From: Kipferlia bialata | Taxonomy: Eukaryota; Fornicata | Direction of reading: 5' to 3' | NCBI GenBank assembly: GCA_003568945.1 | Contig: BDIP01000293.1 | Coordinates: 1-22,443 of the forward strand | DNA length: 22,443 bases | Shown here: positions 21,889-22,443 of the stretch, piece after piece | Layout of the letters: every line of letters begins with the position of its first letter | Numbering within the stretch: the first letter of the stretch is position 1 | Program-made: the position numbers and the translations under genes | Notes under the pieces: model-generated | Databases searched by the model: none | What the model was told of the DNA's origin: nothing | The model's input: only the letters and a program-made list of their open reading frames with translations

Positions 21889-22442
21889 TCATACTTGCTG
21901 AATCTGGTGTTTACCAGGCATTATTATCACCAGTTCCTTATCAAAGCCTGACCCAGACGATGTCCCTGGAGAACAATTCATCTGGTCTAGTTTGTGTTTC
22001 TTAAGTATTCTATTCTTTCCAGATGAGAGACGAAGTACAGTAATCCTAATAGGCTATTATTAGTAACCAAAGTATAAGCTCGAAGTCATACTTCATAAAT
22101 AGAACGCAGGCTGTATTGATAGCTTTATAAGATATTTGCGAAGTTCCAGTTTCACGATGAAATAGCATGACTGAAGAGTGGAGAGGTGAAGGTTTCTATC
22201 ATATGCTCAGTATCTTCACGCGTTGCCCTAGCTGTGCGTATAGATCTATTTGTGTCCTCCACAATGCTACCCTCACAAACGGATTCTCAATGGCCTCACG
22301 CATACAGACGACTTACAAGGTGGCTCATGACACAGTGCTGTTGTAGAGTAGACTGCGTAGGCAAAGGAGTCCCCGAATCTCCGATCGTCGAATTGTCCTT
22401 ATGACCCAAATACCAGAAATCGCGAGTCGCTCGAGCATAGAA
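21889..22442 (-). CDS. Tentative 3' end of a spliced gene (5' partial), unknown function
   Basis: Proposed exons: 22442-22317 (42 codons, runs off the window), 22271-22156 and 22045-21889 (TGA). The first ends at a consensus GTAAGT donor, and a 45-nt intron joins it in phase 0 to GSIVEDTNRSIRTARATRED. A 110-nt intron (GTGAAA to CTATTAG) joins in phase 2 to ITVLRLSSGKNRILKKHKLD; the end is VIIMPGKHQIQQV. About 132 residues, mixed polar composition, no family recognised. The stop lies 107 bp before the Ubc9 start on the same strand, so this spacer would hold the Ubc9 promoter. A 72-codon plus-strand ORF (22186-22404) overlaps it and is considered less likely. Matching phases are the main support. 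Confidence 0.38.
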
Positions 22443-22443
22443 G

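Noticed and set aside
21782-21891. Fusion of the upstream minus-strand gene with Ubc9 through the GTATGA donor at 21894
   Set aside because: That donor is phase 0, but every available acceptor before the Ubc9 start needs phase 2. Ubc9 also begins where the family normally starts.

Overview
The window is nuclear DNA from a microbial eukaryote. Long genes are broken by spliceosomal introns that restore reading frame and domain continuity, the coding DNA is GC-rich, and the introns and spacers carry many microsatellites. No tRNA, rRNA, mobile element or CRISPR was seen. Several introns have a branch-point-like CTGAC only a few bases from the 3' AG, an arrangement known from metamonads such as Giardia and Trichomonas. 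With the compact layout this makes me lean towards a free-living fornicate (a Kipferlia or Carpediemonas-like organism). That placement is inference.

Layout. (1) 172-1358, plus: the 3' end of a multi-exon gene with two C-terminal MIB/HERC2 domains; its start lies outside the window. (2) 1714-6816, minus, convergent with (1): a ribonuclease-inhibitor-type leucine-rich-repeat protein with a roughly 1,240-residue low-complexity tail. (3) 6919-7493, plus, divergent from (2): a tentative small spliced gene of unknown function. (4) 7493-7672: a 59-codon ORF whose stop overlaps the next start. (5) 7672-19162, plus: a six-exon gene for a 3,600-residue BEACH-family protein (helical N-terminal region, ConA-like module, PH-BEACH, BEACH, WD40). 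(6) 19163-20165: a spacer with two striking palindromes. (7) 20166-20742, minus: a tentative two-exon gene. (8) 20879-21781, minus: a three-exon SUMO-conjugating enzyme (Ubc9), including a GC-AG intron. (9) 21889-22442, minus: a tentative 3' end of another spliced gene running off the right edge.

The genes do not form a recognisable pathway. BEACH proteins act in vesicle and lysosome-related traffic, Ubc9 in SUMO conjugation, and MIB/HERC2 domains are typical of ubiquitin-ligase or signalling scaffolds. The organisation itself is informative: spacing is about 100-350 bp, except for the 1.7 kb between the BEACH and Ubc9 genes. There appear to be two gene classes: GC-rich long genes with introns of 64-244 nt, and compositionally balanced short genes that include introns of about 36-49 nt. 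The second class is less certain. I found no clear previously undescribed biological system; the best leads are the splice-site architecture, the GC-AG intron, the overlapping stop/start chain before the BEACH gene and the Gcn4/AP-1-like palindrome.
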